DNA of 64,000 bases. Source: Skeletonema tropicum. Its lineage: Eukaryota > Bacillariophyta > Thalassiosirophyceae > Thalassiosirales > Thalassiosiraceae. The notes beneath the pieces were generated by a model, which was not told where the DNA came from, made no database searches, and was given only the letters and a program-made list of their open reading frames with translations. Within the stretch, counting starts at the first letter, position 1; each line of letters begins with the position of its first letter. Made by a program: the position numbers and the translations under genes. Positions 10,192-20,596 of the stretch are shown here, piece by piece. The stretch spans positions 3,348,001-3,412,000 of the forward strand of contig CM074129.1 of NCBI GenBank assembly GCA_037178625.1. Direction: 5' to 3'.

Positions 10192-13100
10192 ATGAGCGAT
10201 AATGATCATCAAAACCTCATGGCCTCAATAATGGGAGCCAATGAATTCACCAACAAAGATGATACAATACTTATGAACGATGATGACCCCAACAAGACCA
10301 CCACAGCCGAAGCCGGCGATTCCGATGATCTAATGGAGGAGGAACCATTCGACATTGATCACTATAAACTCCTACAAGAGGATGGAATGCGACATTGTCG
10401 AGGGAGGAATATTTTGACCATCTTGGAGGAAAGGTCGATGAGAGGGGGGAGGTATGTGAGATGTCGTGCGGGGATTTTGCCGCCGCGGTCTCCATCTTCT
10501 CATCAGCACAATAATAATATTGATGATGATGATGATGACATGGGTGAATCAAGAGAGTTGTCGACACCAGTCAATAATGATGATGAAGATGACATGGCAA
10601 TGGATAATAATGATGACATCCCATCGACACCCGAACAGAAATATGGAGCAACGTCCTATCACAGTCCGACGCCTGGTATGTCCACTCCGATACTACCTCC
10701 AAGAGATGGTACAACATCGGCTGGTGGTCAACCCAACATTCCTACAATCCGCAATAATAACACCAGCTCTAGCAGCTCGAATACGTCATCACCAACCGAC
10801 CCCTCCAACATTACCACCGAACTCACCTCCTTCATGGAATACGCCGCCGCTACCAAATTTCGTGGATCGTATCTGCAGCATTTACGAGGGGATGCATCCG
10901 TTCGTCCTGCTCCACCACCGAGATATCCTCCCACTGTATTTGGTAGGGTGAATAATAATACTGCTGGGAGGCATAATGCAAATCCTCCTGCCAACAGAAA
11001 CAACAACAACAACAACAGTGCTGGAGGTGGTGGTGGTGGAGTATCATGGTCCAATATGACAAGGGAACAACGTGAAACACAACGTCAATTACAACAACAT
11101 TTGCAACAACACAATGCTACCAATCGAATCCGATCATCATCATCATCACGAACTAATAACAATCATCATCATGAATTGCCACGGAGAGGAATGAACCCAG
11201 TAAGACAATTACCCAATGCTGTCAATGGTGGTGGTAACAACAACAACAATAACGAAGCAGCGGTACCACCACCAAATAATAATCCACTTCCCAACAATTT
11301 CCCCTCCCGACGTGGTGTAGCAGCTGCACGTCGTCCACCCAATCGCAATAATAATAACAACAACAACAACAACAATAATAATAATGCAACCAATGCCGTA
11401 TCCACAATCTCCATTGACTTCTCTCCCAACGGACGGACTCTAGCCTCCACACATGGTGATCACACTGTCAAAATTACTTGTGCACATACTGGTAAATTGT
11501 TACGACAATTGGAGGGACATCCACGTACGCCGTGGACGGTCAAGTACCATCCTACGAATTATCGGATTGTGGCGAGTGGATGTCTGGGGTGTCAGGTACG
11601 TGTGTGGGATTGGAATTTTCAAACGGAGCAGGTTCGGAGAGACCGGAGGGTGGGGTTGGAACGACGATGGGGGGGACGGTATCAGTTTGGTGGTAATGGG
11701 CATGGGAGGAGTGGTGGTGAGGGAAGAAGGGAGGCAGTGTGGAATACAGCTAGGGGTGGATTTACGAGTAGTCCTAGGGGTGTGGTGGATCAGTATTGGA
11801 AGGGAGGTGGTGTTGAGGAACAACAACGAATGGATTGTATGAATTCATCATCGGGATCAGCAGCTGTATCATCGTCATCATCCTTTTCTGGTGTTGGTTC
11901 GTGGGAAGTACAATGCAGACAAGCCAAGGCGGCAACAGCATCAGGAGCAGCAGCGTCTGAAAATGGAATAATTAGATCAGTGGATGGAGCCATGGAAGAT
12001 GATTACGCGGCATACACCCTAGCAGCAATGGGTATCCCAATGGACGATCCAGCATGGTACGATACCGAATCAGAAGTGTACAATTACGAAAAGGGAATGG
12101 GAGTCTGTCTCCAAATGATACGATTGAATCATGCCATCATATCCTTAAGTTTCCATCCGTCTGGGGAGGTACTTGCCATTGCAAGTGGTAGCACATTGCA
12201 CCTGTGGGATTACGATGAGGAAAAACGCAAGAAGAGGGATGCACTGTTGAAACAGCAGCGTCAAATGACGACAATCGAGGGTAATAATAACAATACATCG
12301 CAGCTATCGCAGTCATTGGCCACAATCAAAGTGAGGGAGACGGATGATCGTATTCTCAATCGTCATCAGAATCAGAATTTCCCTCATGGGCGTACAATGG
12401 ACTTTGCACATGATAGTGCCTTGCGATGTGTTCATTTCCCGCCTGGTGGAGACACGATTATTATTGGTGGGGTAAACCCTCAGAGTTACAATGAGGGCTT
12501 GCCCAATGCAAGGAGAGAACGAGGGGGTATGCAGGGTGGTGGAATGAGTTTCCATCTTCGATTATGGGATTTTAGTCTTGATGCAGTCTTGAATCCATGT
12601 ACGGAACATAGACCTACTGCTGTGTCGGGGAATGCACGGGGTAGTTCTGCGTTGGGTGGTCGTATCACGGATGAGGGTGATTTGACGTGGAACTTTTATG
12701 TTACGAAAGAAACTATTGCCAATCCTCGTGTGATTATCCCACGCGTCCTTCTGTATAACGATGGTGGATTTGACATCTCCAAAGATGGTTCAGTCCTGTC
12801 TGCATGTGCCGAATACTGGCTTCCCGATGGCGTGAATAGTGCAACGGAATTGATCCAAAGTTTGCGAGAGATCGAAGAAAAGAATGAGAGCGCTATTGAC
12901 GACGATTACAACAGGAGTTCGGATGATTTGAGTCGAAGTCCACCAAGATTTGGGTCACCGGCAAGGCAAAACTTGTCATCGTTTCCTGATCCACGGACAC
13001 CACCTCCCAACAATAGCTATGCGCCACTCGAACCCCCATCTCCTCCTGGAAAACGAAACGTGCCTCACATAAAACGAGGTGTCCCTATTCACAATCCTCA

Positions 13101-13617
13101 TCCGCTTTCAATGGTGGCAGCATCACATCCCTTATTTCAAGGAGGGGGAGGTCGATACGTGCCACATATTGTGACGGTTAGTTTGGACTCATCTCCACCC
13201 CCTAATGGTGAGTTGATGCAGCTGGATCCGAAAGTTCTTCGCACAGAAAGTATGCGAAAGTATCCTAAGCTCGGTCAACTCTTAATGGCTGCACCGCTAG
13301 ACGGGGCAAAAGCGTCGGGTGTAACCTGTGTGAAGCTCTCTCCTTCTGCTGAATACTGCCTGCTTGGGTATGGAGTGCGTGAGAACATACCATCTGTGGA
13401 TGGATTAGATGAGAATCGGCATCCTGTGACCGCCCTGTACAACGTGAAGAGGGGTATGAAGCACGTCTCAACTCTTACTAGTGCAGACGATGATGTGAAT
13501 ATTGCACGCTTTCATCCAGAGAGTGGACACGGATTTGTGTACGGAACGAAGCAAGGTCGTGTGCGTGTACTTGCTCCTCGTGTTTGGAATCATTATCATG
13601 TGGATGATGATGAATAG
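10192..13617 (+). CDS. AMBRA1: AMBRA1-like WD40 protein
   Basis: 1141 residues from the ATG at 10192, uninterrupted. The N-terminal 400 residues are acidic then Asn/Ser-rich, with poly-Asn runs. Near residue 405 begins the AMBRA1 WD40 signature: ASTHGDHTVKI, GHPRTPW, ASGCLGCQVRVWDW. A second part (about 640-680) continues with LSFHPSGEVLAIASG and LHLWDYDEE, separated from the first by a Gly/Arg/Ser insert. Final blades lie at about 730-800 (RLWDFSLD) and 1020-1141. In animals AMBRA1 is a CRL4 substrate receptor (DCAF3) controlling D-type cyclins and autophagy; plant ATG18-like/AMBRA1 relatives exist. Here the long inserts split the propeller. Convergent with the hydroxylase gene. Confidence 0.85.
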   Translation: MSDNDHQNLMASIMGANEFTNKDDTILMNDDDPNKTTTAEAGDSDDLMEEEPFDIDHYKLLQEDGMRHCRGRNILTILEERSMRGGRYVRCRAGILPPRSPSSHQHNNNIDDDDDDMGESRELSTPVNNDDEDDMAMDNNDDIPSTPEQKYGATSYHSPTPGMSTPILPPRDGTTSAGGQPNIPTIRNNNTSSSSSNTSSPTDPSNITTELTSFMEYAAATKFRGSYLQHLRGDASVRPAPPPRYPPTVFGRVNNNTAGRHNANPPANRNNNNNNSAGGGGGGVSWSNMTREQRETQRQLQQHLQQHNATNRIRSSSSSRTNNNHHHELPRRGMNPVRQLPNAVNGGGNNNNNNEAAVPPPNNNPLPNNFPSRRGVAAARRPPNRNNNNNNNNNNNNNATNAVSTISIDFSPNGRTLASTHGDHTVKITCAHTGKLLRQLEGHPRTPWTVKYHPTNYRIVASGCLGCQVRVWDWNFQTEQVRRDRRVGLERRWGGRYQFGGNGHGRSGGEGRREAVWNTARGGFTSSPRGVVDQYWKGGGVEEQQRMDCMNSSSGSAAVSSSSSFSGVGSWEVQCRQAKAATASGAAASENGIIRSVDGAMEDDYAAYTLAAMGIPMDDPAWYDTESEVYNYEKGMGVCLQMIRLNHAIISLSFHPSGEVLAIASGSTLHLWDYDEEKRKKRDALLKQQRQMTTIEGNNNNTSQLSQSLATIKVRETDDRILNRHQNQNFPHGRTMDFAHDSALRCVHFPPGGDTIIIGGVNPQSYNEGLPNARRERGGMQGGGMSFHLRLWDFSLDAVLNPCTEHRPTAVSGNARGSSALGGRITDEGDLTWNFYVTKETIANPRVIIPRVLLYNDGGFDISKDGSVLSACAEYWLPDGVNSATELIQSLREIEEKNESAIDDDYNRSSDDLSRSPPRFGSPARQNLSSFPDPRTPPPNNSYAPLEPPSPPGKRNVPHIKRGVPIHNPHPLSMVAASHPLFQGGGGRYVPHIVTVSLDSSPPPNGELMQLDPKVLRTESMRKYPKLGQLLMAAPLDGAKASGVTCVKLSPSAEYCLLGYGVRENIPSVDGLDENRHPVTALYNVKRGMKHVSTLTSADDDVNIARFHPESGHGFVYGTKQGRVRVLAPRVWNHYHVDDDE

Positions 13618-13686
13618 ATGTTTTATTTAGCTATTTGTTCATAAGTGTTATCAATGTTAAGTATTAGCAGTCGAGTCTTGTCTTTG

Positions 13687-14835
13687 TCATTGGTAGTATG
13701 TTTCTCTCGTCCATTGACGTGCTTTGGCTACACATTCAGTAAAGCCATCTAAATCGGAAAAGGAATCTAATGGGACCTCTTTGAAGAACACCAAAATGTT
13801 CTTGGTTCTCTTGGCATAAAGACTAAATTGTTGATTGGCTGGAATGCTCACCAGCTCTTCGCCACCATGAAACGAGGTTGCATCTGACATACCGTCATCA
13901 TTTATATTGTGAAAGAATATCAACCTACCTGCTTGCGGCATTACTCGTAAACCCTTGTTGTTTAGCGCATCATTCTTTGCATGATCCCTGTCAAAGGTAT
14001 CAATCCCAGCCATTTCTATTCGGCGGCCATCAGAATTTGCACTTTGATCTGTATCTCGCTTCGTGTGCTGTATATTTCTCTCTAATAATCGCGTTGCTGA
14101 ATTAAGAAGTGCGTCATCATACATTTCTTCATCTGTTGCTACGTCTCCTCCTATCCAAGGCTTGGCTAGCGGAAATGTTGTACCACCACCAAAGCTGCAA
14201 TCATTAGATTCATTGTCTGTCAAATATAGAATAGCAGTGACGTGCCGAAAGAGCTTCCCATTGTTCGTATCAACGTGACATCCATCAGGAAGCAAGACAT
14301 CGCTCAGTTTCTTTGAATCAAAAAGTATTTCCTCATTGATTACCATTGGGTGGTATTGAACATAACGTGGCAATTGCATCTCTCCATCGTGTCTTGGACA
14401 GTTTGTTACTTTGTCGATTATATCGTGAACGTCTCCCAGTAGCGATAATGCAGTATCTACTTGTGCTGCGTCAAGATAAGCGGTTTGTGCGTCGGTTTCT
14501 GTGGCAGTTATGTGGTCAAAGTATTCAATCAGAGTTGCGCATTGCTCGTTGGATATTATAGGAGCGGAAGATTGCAACAGTAAAAGAGGTGGACATGATA
14601 ATGGATTCATTTGAATTGCTCCATTACTGTCTATAACTGCAGAGCCTGCCGACGTCCTTCGACTTATTCTATCCAAGTAGGCACTCCCCGCCATGAAAAG
14701 CTGTTGCTTGTGAAGCCCATGCGGCCGTCGTCGACAACCAAAGCTAGGGACGACGAGGGAGAAGCAACTCCCAAACAAGATACTTGTCAAAAGGACGATG
14801 GGTAGTACTACTAACATGTTCGTCGTCACTACCAT
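13687..14835 (-). CDS. Prolyl 4-hydroxylase-like 2-oxoglutarate/Fe(II) oxygenase
   Basis: 382 residues from the ATG at 14835. A hydrophobic signal peptide spans about 7-26 (a second Met at 7 could also start it); FGSCFSLVVPSF might act as a plastid-type cleavage site but is weak. The P4H catalytic core is at about 180-350: HVD (His187, Asp189) gives two iron ligands, RHVTAILYLTD and FGGGTTFP follow, and SFHGGEEL supplies the distal His323. About 65 residues are inserted between the two halves. The basic residue usually found ten positions after the distal His is not at that place, so 2-oxoglutarate binding may use a nearby Lys/Arg. Expected role: hydroxylation of prolyl residues in the secretory pathway. 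Confidence 0.8.
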   Translation of the reverse strand: MVVTTNMLVVLPIVLLTSILFGSCFSLVVPSFGCRRRPHGLHKQQLFMAGSAYLDRISRRTSAGSAVIDSNGAIQMNPLSCPPLLLLQSSAPIISNEQCATLIEYFDHITATETDAQTAYLDAAQVDTALSLLGDVHDIIDKVTNCPRHDGEMQLPRYVQYHPMVINEEILFDSKKLSDVLLPDGCHVDTNNGKLFRHVTAILYLTDNESNDCSFGGGTTFPLAKPWIGGDVATDEEMYDDALLNSATRLLERNIQHTKRDTDQSANSDGRRIEMAGIDTFDRDHAKNDALNNKGLRVMPQAGRLIFFHNINDDGMSDATSFHGGEELVSIPANQQFSLYAKRTKNILVFFKEVPLDSFSDLDGFTECVAKARQWTRETYYQ

Positions 14836-15128
14836 TGTATTACTATGTTTGTTATTCGATAGTTCGTCATTCAGCGGACAGCGACAGCGAAGTCGAAGAA
14901 GTGTCCCTTAAAGATTCGGACATTTAGCGGACTTCCAGGACATTCCCATCTCCGTCCCTTTTGAGGGAAGGGCTGATGTTGCTAGCTGTTAGCTGTTGTT
15001 GCTCGTTGATACTTCACATACATCACTTAGGATAGCTACCTACACATCATTGAACCAACAATTGGAGTCTTCTGCTCGGCGCAAGAAAACGACGATCAAC
15101 TATTCTTCTAAATATATCTTACATACAT

Positions 15129-16025
15129 TTACATGCGTCCACTCATCCAGCGATCATTGCCGATTGCATACCTCTTGAAGCTTGTTTCTCTCACAAGTTC
15201 CGCCACTTCTCTAAGCTTGGGTTTTGTTTTGTATGATTCCAATAGCTCAACAGATCCATCGGGCTTTTCAAGGTAAGCCTCCCAAGGGCCCGGGAAAGCT
15301 CTGAAAACAAATCCCTTTGAGATTCTTTTCAGATAATAGGCTTCCTCAAATCCCTTCTTGTTTCCAAGATCATACGACGTTGAGTAAGAATTGTTCATCA
15401 CAACAAAGGGGCAATTTGGCTGTCCATGAGCTGATACCAAACGCGGCCAAGTCTCCTCTCCACCTGGGTTGATGCAGATAATAGCCTCACCATTTCTTCC
15501 CTCTTTACGTGCTTTATCAGTATTGATCTTTCCGCTTCGAGACAGATCCCCCATGCCTTTAACGTCTGAGAAATCAACTTGTTCTGCACTGAGAACTCCA
15601 ACAGGTTTACCACCCAGCGCTCCTCCCTTCAAGGCAGAGGCAAACCGCTTGGCCCAATAAATGTTCGAATATGCAATCAAATTTCGGCTCAGATTTGAGC
15701 CTGGTACGTATTTCATCTTCAAATCTGGTGCAATCTTCTTTCCAAACTTTTGATTTAATGGAGTTCCAAACTTTACCTCTTCAACATTTGGTACGGGTGG
15801 AAACTCCACTTGAATGTTCATCTTTCCTGCCGACACAGCTTTTGATATCGCGGTTGCCGCCTGCTTCGATAGCTGATCGTTGAAGTAAGAGTCGTACATT
15901 TTAGGCATGCCCTTTCCGCCATCAATGAATGGCACTAGCCCATGGCATAGGCTGACCGAAATTAAGCTTAGTAGAAGAACCTTCATTGCACCGATGTTGT
16001 TGGAACAAAATGGCACGATGGGCAT
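15129..16025 (-). CDS. LPA3: DUF1995 protein, LPA3-like photosystem II assembly factor
   Basis: 298 residues from the ATG at 16025. The second Met (15986, residue 14) immediately precedes a clean signal peptide, so translation may start there (285 residues). The rest is a DUF1995 domain: an N-terminal helix (QAATAISKAVSAGKMNIQVEFPP), a central NPGGEETWPRL segment, CPFVVMNNSYS, then GFVFRAFPGPWEAYLEKPDG near the C-terminus. In plants the family (LPA3 and relatives) helps photosystem II assembly in the chloroplast. The N-terminal presequence fits import into a diatom plastid, although no clear ASAFAP motif follows. Confidence 0.82.
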   Translation of the reverse strand: MPIVPFCSNNIGAMKVLLLSLISVSLCHGLVPFIDGGKGMPKMYDSYFNDQLSKQAATAISKAVSAGKMNIQVEFPPVPNVEEVKFGTPLNQKFGKKIAPDLKMKYVPGSNLSRNLIAYSNIYWAKRFASALKGGALGGKPVGVLSAEQVDFSDVKGMGDLSRSGKINTDKARKEGRNGEAIICINPGGEETWPRLVSAHGQPNCPFVVMNNSYSTSYDLGNKKGFEEAYYLKRISKGFVFRAFPGPWEAYLEKPDGSVELLESYKTKPKLREVAELVRETSFKRYAIGNDRWMSGRM

Positions 16026-16511
16026 GCGACATGTTGGCTTTGGTTGGCGCGTTGTTTTTGGTCGGTGTTGCAGTTTAGTCGAGTCAAAGATCGTGGATCG
16101 TGGCCTTCTCGTCTACAATCTCCTTCTTGCCTCTTTATTTCTGCCTCTTTTCTTCTATCCACGACGCGACTTTAGAGTCACCCGTCTTCCTTTGATTTTG
16201 AATTGATTCAATGCTGCGTAAGACAAGGGCGTATGATGCTAATCACTATCACATCCGACGTGATATGAATATTGTTGTGAAATTACATTAGATGTGATAG
16301 TACCACCATTCAGCTCGGCCACGTTGCTTTGAACTCTCTTGAGTGGTGAAATTCAGTTGTTAAACTCGAACACTCTAACTCTAACTACCTACTCAATAAC
16401 TCTACATGGTACCTTTGAACCAACATCACATCTCTCCTTGACCTGGATACATTAGTCGCTTGGGGAGATGAAGTTGAATAAGTTTAGATTTCAGCCCTTA
16501 CTAGTACTAAC
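16026..16511. other. Intergenic, no gene seen
   Basis: About 490 bp upstream of the LPA3-like gene and downstream of the sulfotransferase gene (both minus). It should contain the LPA3-like promoter. Pyrimidine-rich tracts near 16100-16160; no coding exon, RNA gene or repeat recognised. Confidence 0.4.
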
Positions 16512-17372
16512 TTAGCTCTGAAACTGCGGGAATGGTCTTTGCTCCGCCACAGTACCAGGATTCTCTTCTAAAAGTTGATACAGACGTTCATTGTGTGCTT
16601 TCATAAAAGTCTCAATGCACTGCTTTGCTTCAGTTGATGGTTTAAGGACTTTCTCCACGCTGTCGTTGCTGTTTATCTTCTCCTGCAAATGTCCAGGAAT
16701 ATCCCTCCCAATGAAAAGCTGAATCCTTTCTTGTACTCTCTCAGGAGCTGTGCAAAGCTCGTCATAGCTCAAGACAAGGATTTGATTCCGATTAAAAAGT
16801 CGAAACCATTCTTTCAAGTGAGCTGCGTACAGCCCATGTCTACTTGAACGCCCCTTCCCCATATCTTGAACTTCGTTTGTGGCAAGTGCGGGCATAGTCA
16901 CATCACGCACGAATTCATTGAATGTCATAATGGTGCCATCAGATCTCGCAACCTGCTTATGCCAGTCACTTAACTCAGATTGATCTAAATTCCGGCAGGC
17001 ATAAGCTAGGTGGTTGTATAGCGAAAGCTCACGTTCTACAGGATTCCGGAGAATCACAATAATCTTCAGCGTGTTTACCTGATTGTCTCCAGCGCGTTCA
17101 TAAGTATCTCGCACTCGTTGAGCAAAAGCTAATGTGTCGGGTGTGGCATCGAGCGCTGGGGATTCATCATAAAGGAACCGGCTCGCATAATGCTCTAGGC
17201 CGCGGTTGTAGTTCCAGTCGATATCAAAGAAGTGTGCCTCCTTCTTGTAGTACCATGGTTCGCCATCAAATGTGAGCGGCTGGCAATATCCACCATCAAA
17301 TAGCCACTTAGCAATAGCCGATGTACCAGCCTTCTGAGCTCCTACAATCTGTATCGTCGGTAGGCGAACCAT
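16512..17372 (-). CDS. Sulfotransferase (heparan-sulfate sulfotransferase type)
   Basis: 286 residues from the ATG at 17372. The PAPS 5'-phosphosulfate loop is GAQKAGTSAIAKWL (11-24), followed by KKEAHFFD (44-50), typical of HS N-/O-sulfotransferases. The 3'-phosphate loop is IIVILRNPVERELSLYNH (about 104-121). A GLYAAHLKEWFRLFNRNQILVLSYDEL segment matches the substrate-side part of the family. No signal peptide or membrane anchor is visible, so an upstream exon may be missing or the enzyme is soluble. It faces away from the frame-broken glycosyltransferase gene, whose N-terminus is also a sulfotransferase-type P-loop domain, so both may act on one sulfated glycan. Confidence 0.85.
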   Translation of the reverse strand: MVRLPTIQIVGAQKAGTSAIAKWLFDGGYCQPLTFDGEPWYYKKEAHFFDIDWNYNRGLEHYASRFLYDESPALDATPDTLAFAQRVRDTYERAGDNQVNTLKIIVILRNPVERELSLYNHLAYACRNLDQSELSDWHKQVARSDGTIMTFNEFVRDVTMPALATNEVQDMGKGRSSRHGLYAAHLKEWFRLFNRNQILVLSYDELCTAPERVQERIQLFIGRDIPGHLQEKINSNDSVEKVLKPSTEAKQCIETFMKAHNERLYQLLEENPGTVAEQRPFPQFQS

Positions 17373-17500
17373 GCTTAATTTATTGTGTGGTTTTCATTCT
17401 GACTCGGGAGAATCAGAAATAATCAGAAATCTGTGAAACTTTGACATGCGAAGTGTGAAACACTCACACATGATTTTGATAGGAACTAAACATTCATAAT

Positions 17501-20258
17501 ATGCGTTTTAACACGGTAGGAGTGAATATGACTAAACACCGCAACATTGCTAGACCGTCCGCCGCTGAGTGTAGCTAGAGGCAGCATCAGCAGGAAGGAG
17601 CACACTTGCGTTGTAAATCTTGGCCTTTACCGCTCTGGAACTACTACCCTCGCTGAGGCTTTCACCAAGCTGGAACTCAAGGCATATAGCCATTTTCCAA
17701 GTCTACCGCCTCATCGTCTCAAGAGAATCCTTCAAGACCCTCAAGGCGCAGTGCAAGAATGGTATTCTACTGTCGGCTTAAATGAGATACTTCAATTGGC
17801 GAGAGATCATCATTACATTTGCGATGGTTGGATTGCCCTACTCCCTTTCCTCAAGCGTTCAGCACTAGAAGAAATTGAGATGCAAGCCAGAGACGCAAAC
17901 GTTCAAATAAAGTTTGTATCAACTTCAAGGAGCGTAGATGAAACTGTCAAGTCGGAGCTTCAGCATTGGGTCATTCATGATCTAGAGCGTCAATCCGAGT
18001 TGAGTTTCGAGGAAAGGTCTAAGCTGGAAAACGATCTTCGCCATAGGGCAATCCAACACCAGCGTCATGTCAGGGATTTATGTAGTGTGATCTTTGTCAC
18101 GTTGCTACCACTCTCAAACAATATTCAAGATGTTTGGTCTCACATTCTACCCGCGGCCACAGACGCTTCTGCAGTAAGTTGGGCTAAAGCACTCAATGAT
18201 GTGGGTATATGCAATGCGAACCCATCTCTTCCTATTGCCGGCATCTTGGTAACAATGAGGCTCCAATGCCGTACCAGGGAAGAAGGAGCAACATCGTCCA
18301 TAAAGAAACTTCTTGACGGGATTGAAAAAGATCAATTGTGCCACTATATGCTGGTTCTGGGCATAGATGCAGACGAACGCAATAGCGAATCAGCTTCCAT
18401 GGTCATTCAGCACCTTAACGAACACATGGAGTCTACTCCACAAATGCACTCACTTCCACCTTGTCACGAATCCTCCTCGCCAGTCGCACGACGAACCCTT
18501 TGGTATTTGTAAAGTGTGGGATAAGATGGCTGTAAAGGCATGGGAGAATGGAGCAGATTGGGTGATGCTGTTGGGCGATGACGTCGAAATCACTTGTCCA
18601 TTCCACCACCGAGCATTCTATCGTAGTTTCTTGGATATATCTAAACACGTCAACGTTCCCTTCGGGTTCGGCTGCCCATTCTGGAATGATACCAGCTTTC
18701 CGGGCTTTCCCACATTTCCCTGTGTTGGGAAGATCCACTACAAGATCTTTGGAGGCCTCATCCCTGAGCACCGGAGAGAGACTTTTGTCAATCAAGACCT
18801 TGACCCTTATCTTCATAACCTCTACCTCAAACTTGGAGCTACCCCTTGCGTAAAGGATACAACCCTACGGAACGGAGTTGGGGGTAATATCGGATCCAGT
18901 GAGGCGAGGTACGCCCGTATCCCTGCTGAAGGCTGGCGCGATTTTGTGCTGGAGGACTACCGCTCCCACCTACTTCCATTCCTGCCTGAGGGAACGCCCG
19001 AATTTATCACACTTGATGTAGTCGTGCCTTCGTATCGGGTTCGATTGGACTATCTAAGGAGCATTTGCCATCTGAAGGTACCAGCCATGCTCCGGACCCA
19101 CTTCATCATCATCATCGACAACATTGATGCCCTCCTCCGTGCAGCAAGAGACCTCACCGACGGTAGAGATGTTACTATATCCCAAGCTGAAGACATCCTC
19201 GAACGTCATCTTGCCATGAACGGAAATAATGTTCGTGTACGCTGCAATGCCAGTAATCTAGGTGCTTCGGCCAGCCGCAATCGCGGCATTAACGAAAGCG
19301 CTGCAGAGTTCATTCTTAATTTGGATGATGATCTCATTCCCGATGAAGATCTCCTCGAGCAGTATGGCAGAAAGCTTTTAGAGATAGACAATACTGTTGC
19401 AGGTCTAGTCGGCCTTGTGCGATTTCCTCGTACCCCGGATATGCCACTGCGTCACGCTGCTGTTCTCATGAGCTACCTAACATTCATGTTTGAGATAGCA
19501 GAGCAAGAGATGTACTCTCCAGCCTGGGGAGTCACTGCCAACATTCTCTTACGCCGCACTCACATCCGATTTGACCCCATTTATGCAAAAACAGGGGGAG
19601 GTGAAGATGTTGACTATTCCCTGCGAGTTACCGAGGCCTGCAATGGAGGGAGATTGCTTGCAGTACCAGAAGCTCGAGTTGTGCACCCATTTTGGCCGGG
19701 ATCAACATATGACTTGGCTGCTCACTTCTATAATTGGGCTATTGGCGATGGTGCTCTCTTCCAGAGATTTCCCGAGCATACCTATTGGTCTTTCCCAAAT
19801 CTACCAGAGACATTGATACTCACGCTCCCTCTTTGCTGCCTATGGATGCAGATGAATTGTTGGCAGTACTTTCTATTCGTTTTCTCAATCAATTGCAGCA
19901 GATTTTGTTGTTGATTTCTTTTGCGGTGATTACCAACATCGCATTTCCGTGGTACAAGGCATTGGTAAAGACCGACTCACGGAGAAGCGAGGTAATCTCT
20001 TCTACTTTTTCGCTCACATTCTAGCAAATTGGTTCATCCTTGTCTTGGAGAGCGGTAGACTTCGGGGCCATGTTACGCGATGGAACTTTACTCAAGGCCC
20101 ATTGCGCCGCTTTTGATTGGCACATTGGCAGGCTTCCAAATGCACCCGATAATTTCCGTCAGAGAGAAGGTCTCAAATTTTGTTTCTTCGTTCGCGATTC
20201 TCTCCTTTATCTGGTACCATGCGTAGGATTGAATCCATCCGGTGGGCATAACCAATAG
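17501..20258 (+). pseudogene. Frame-interrupted fusion: sulfotransferase-like P-loop domain plus glycosyltransferase
   Basis: Protein-like sequence continues for about 2.7 kb but changes frame several times. The first frame (to 18512) has GLYRSGTTTLAEAF, a Sulfotransfer_4-type P-loop, and lacks an ATG; the ATGs at 17501 and 17528 lie in another frame. The second frame (about 18440-19830) has a GT-A part (WVMLLGDDVEITCP) and a second GT2-like part (NLGASASRNRG, LNLDDDLIPDEDLL, GGGEDVDYSLRV). A third frame (about 19830-19990) encodes a membrane-like segment, a fourth continues ILANWFILVLESGRLRGHV, and at about 20115 the frame changes again to DWHIGRLPNAPDNFRQREGL. No GT-AG intron fits these abrupt shifts. 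It is either a decaying gene or an intact gene with uncorrected indels. Confidence 0.7.
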
Positions 20259-20596
20259 CCTTTTTTGTGTAGATGTAAAATGTAAACCCTTTCCTGACGA
20301 TTGTTGATCATTAATCCAATACAAAGTTAATCAGATCAGATATCATTAATCCACTCTTATCCTCGACATGCGTGACAATAAAGTAGTTGTGCAGTCTGCC
20401 GTCTGCCGCCTGCTCGTATCTTGTCTTGTTGTCTCCCTATGCAGCAGCAAGGACGCGCTGCTTGGCTATTGGCCACTATGCTGAATGCTGATATCAGCCA
20501 TCGTTGCCGATTGTTTCTGCCTAAAGTTTTGTTGTATCATGTAATTTTGCCTTCGCTTCTATTTTGGCGTCATATCGGTTTCCTTTTTCTGAACTG
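20259..20596. other. Intergenic with a copy of a dispersed repeat
   Basis: About 340 bp between the broken glycosyltransferase gene and the coiled-coil gene, which converge here. It contains a 27-bp sequence also found near 62.1 kb. Nothing else recognised. Confidence 0.4.
20318..20344. repeat. Dispersed 27-bp repeat, copy 1
   Basis: AATACAAAGTTAATCAGAT followed by CAGATATC; the same 27 bases with one mismatch occur at 62081-62107. Both copies are intergenic. Confidence 0.75.
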
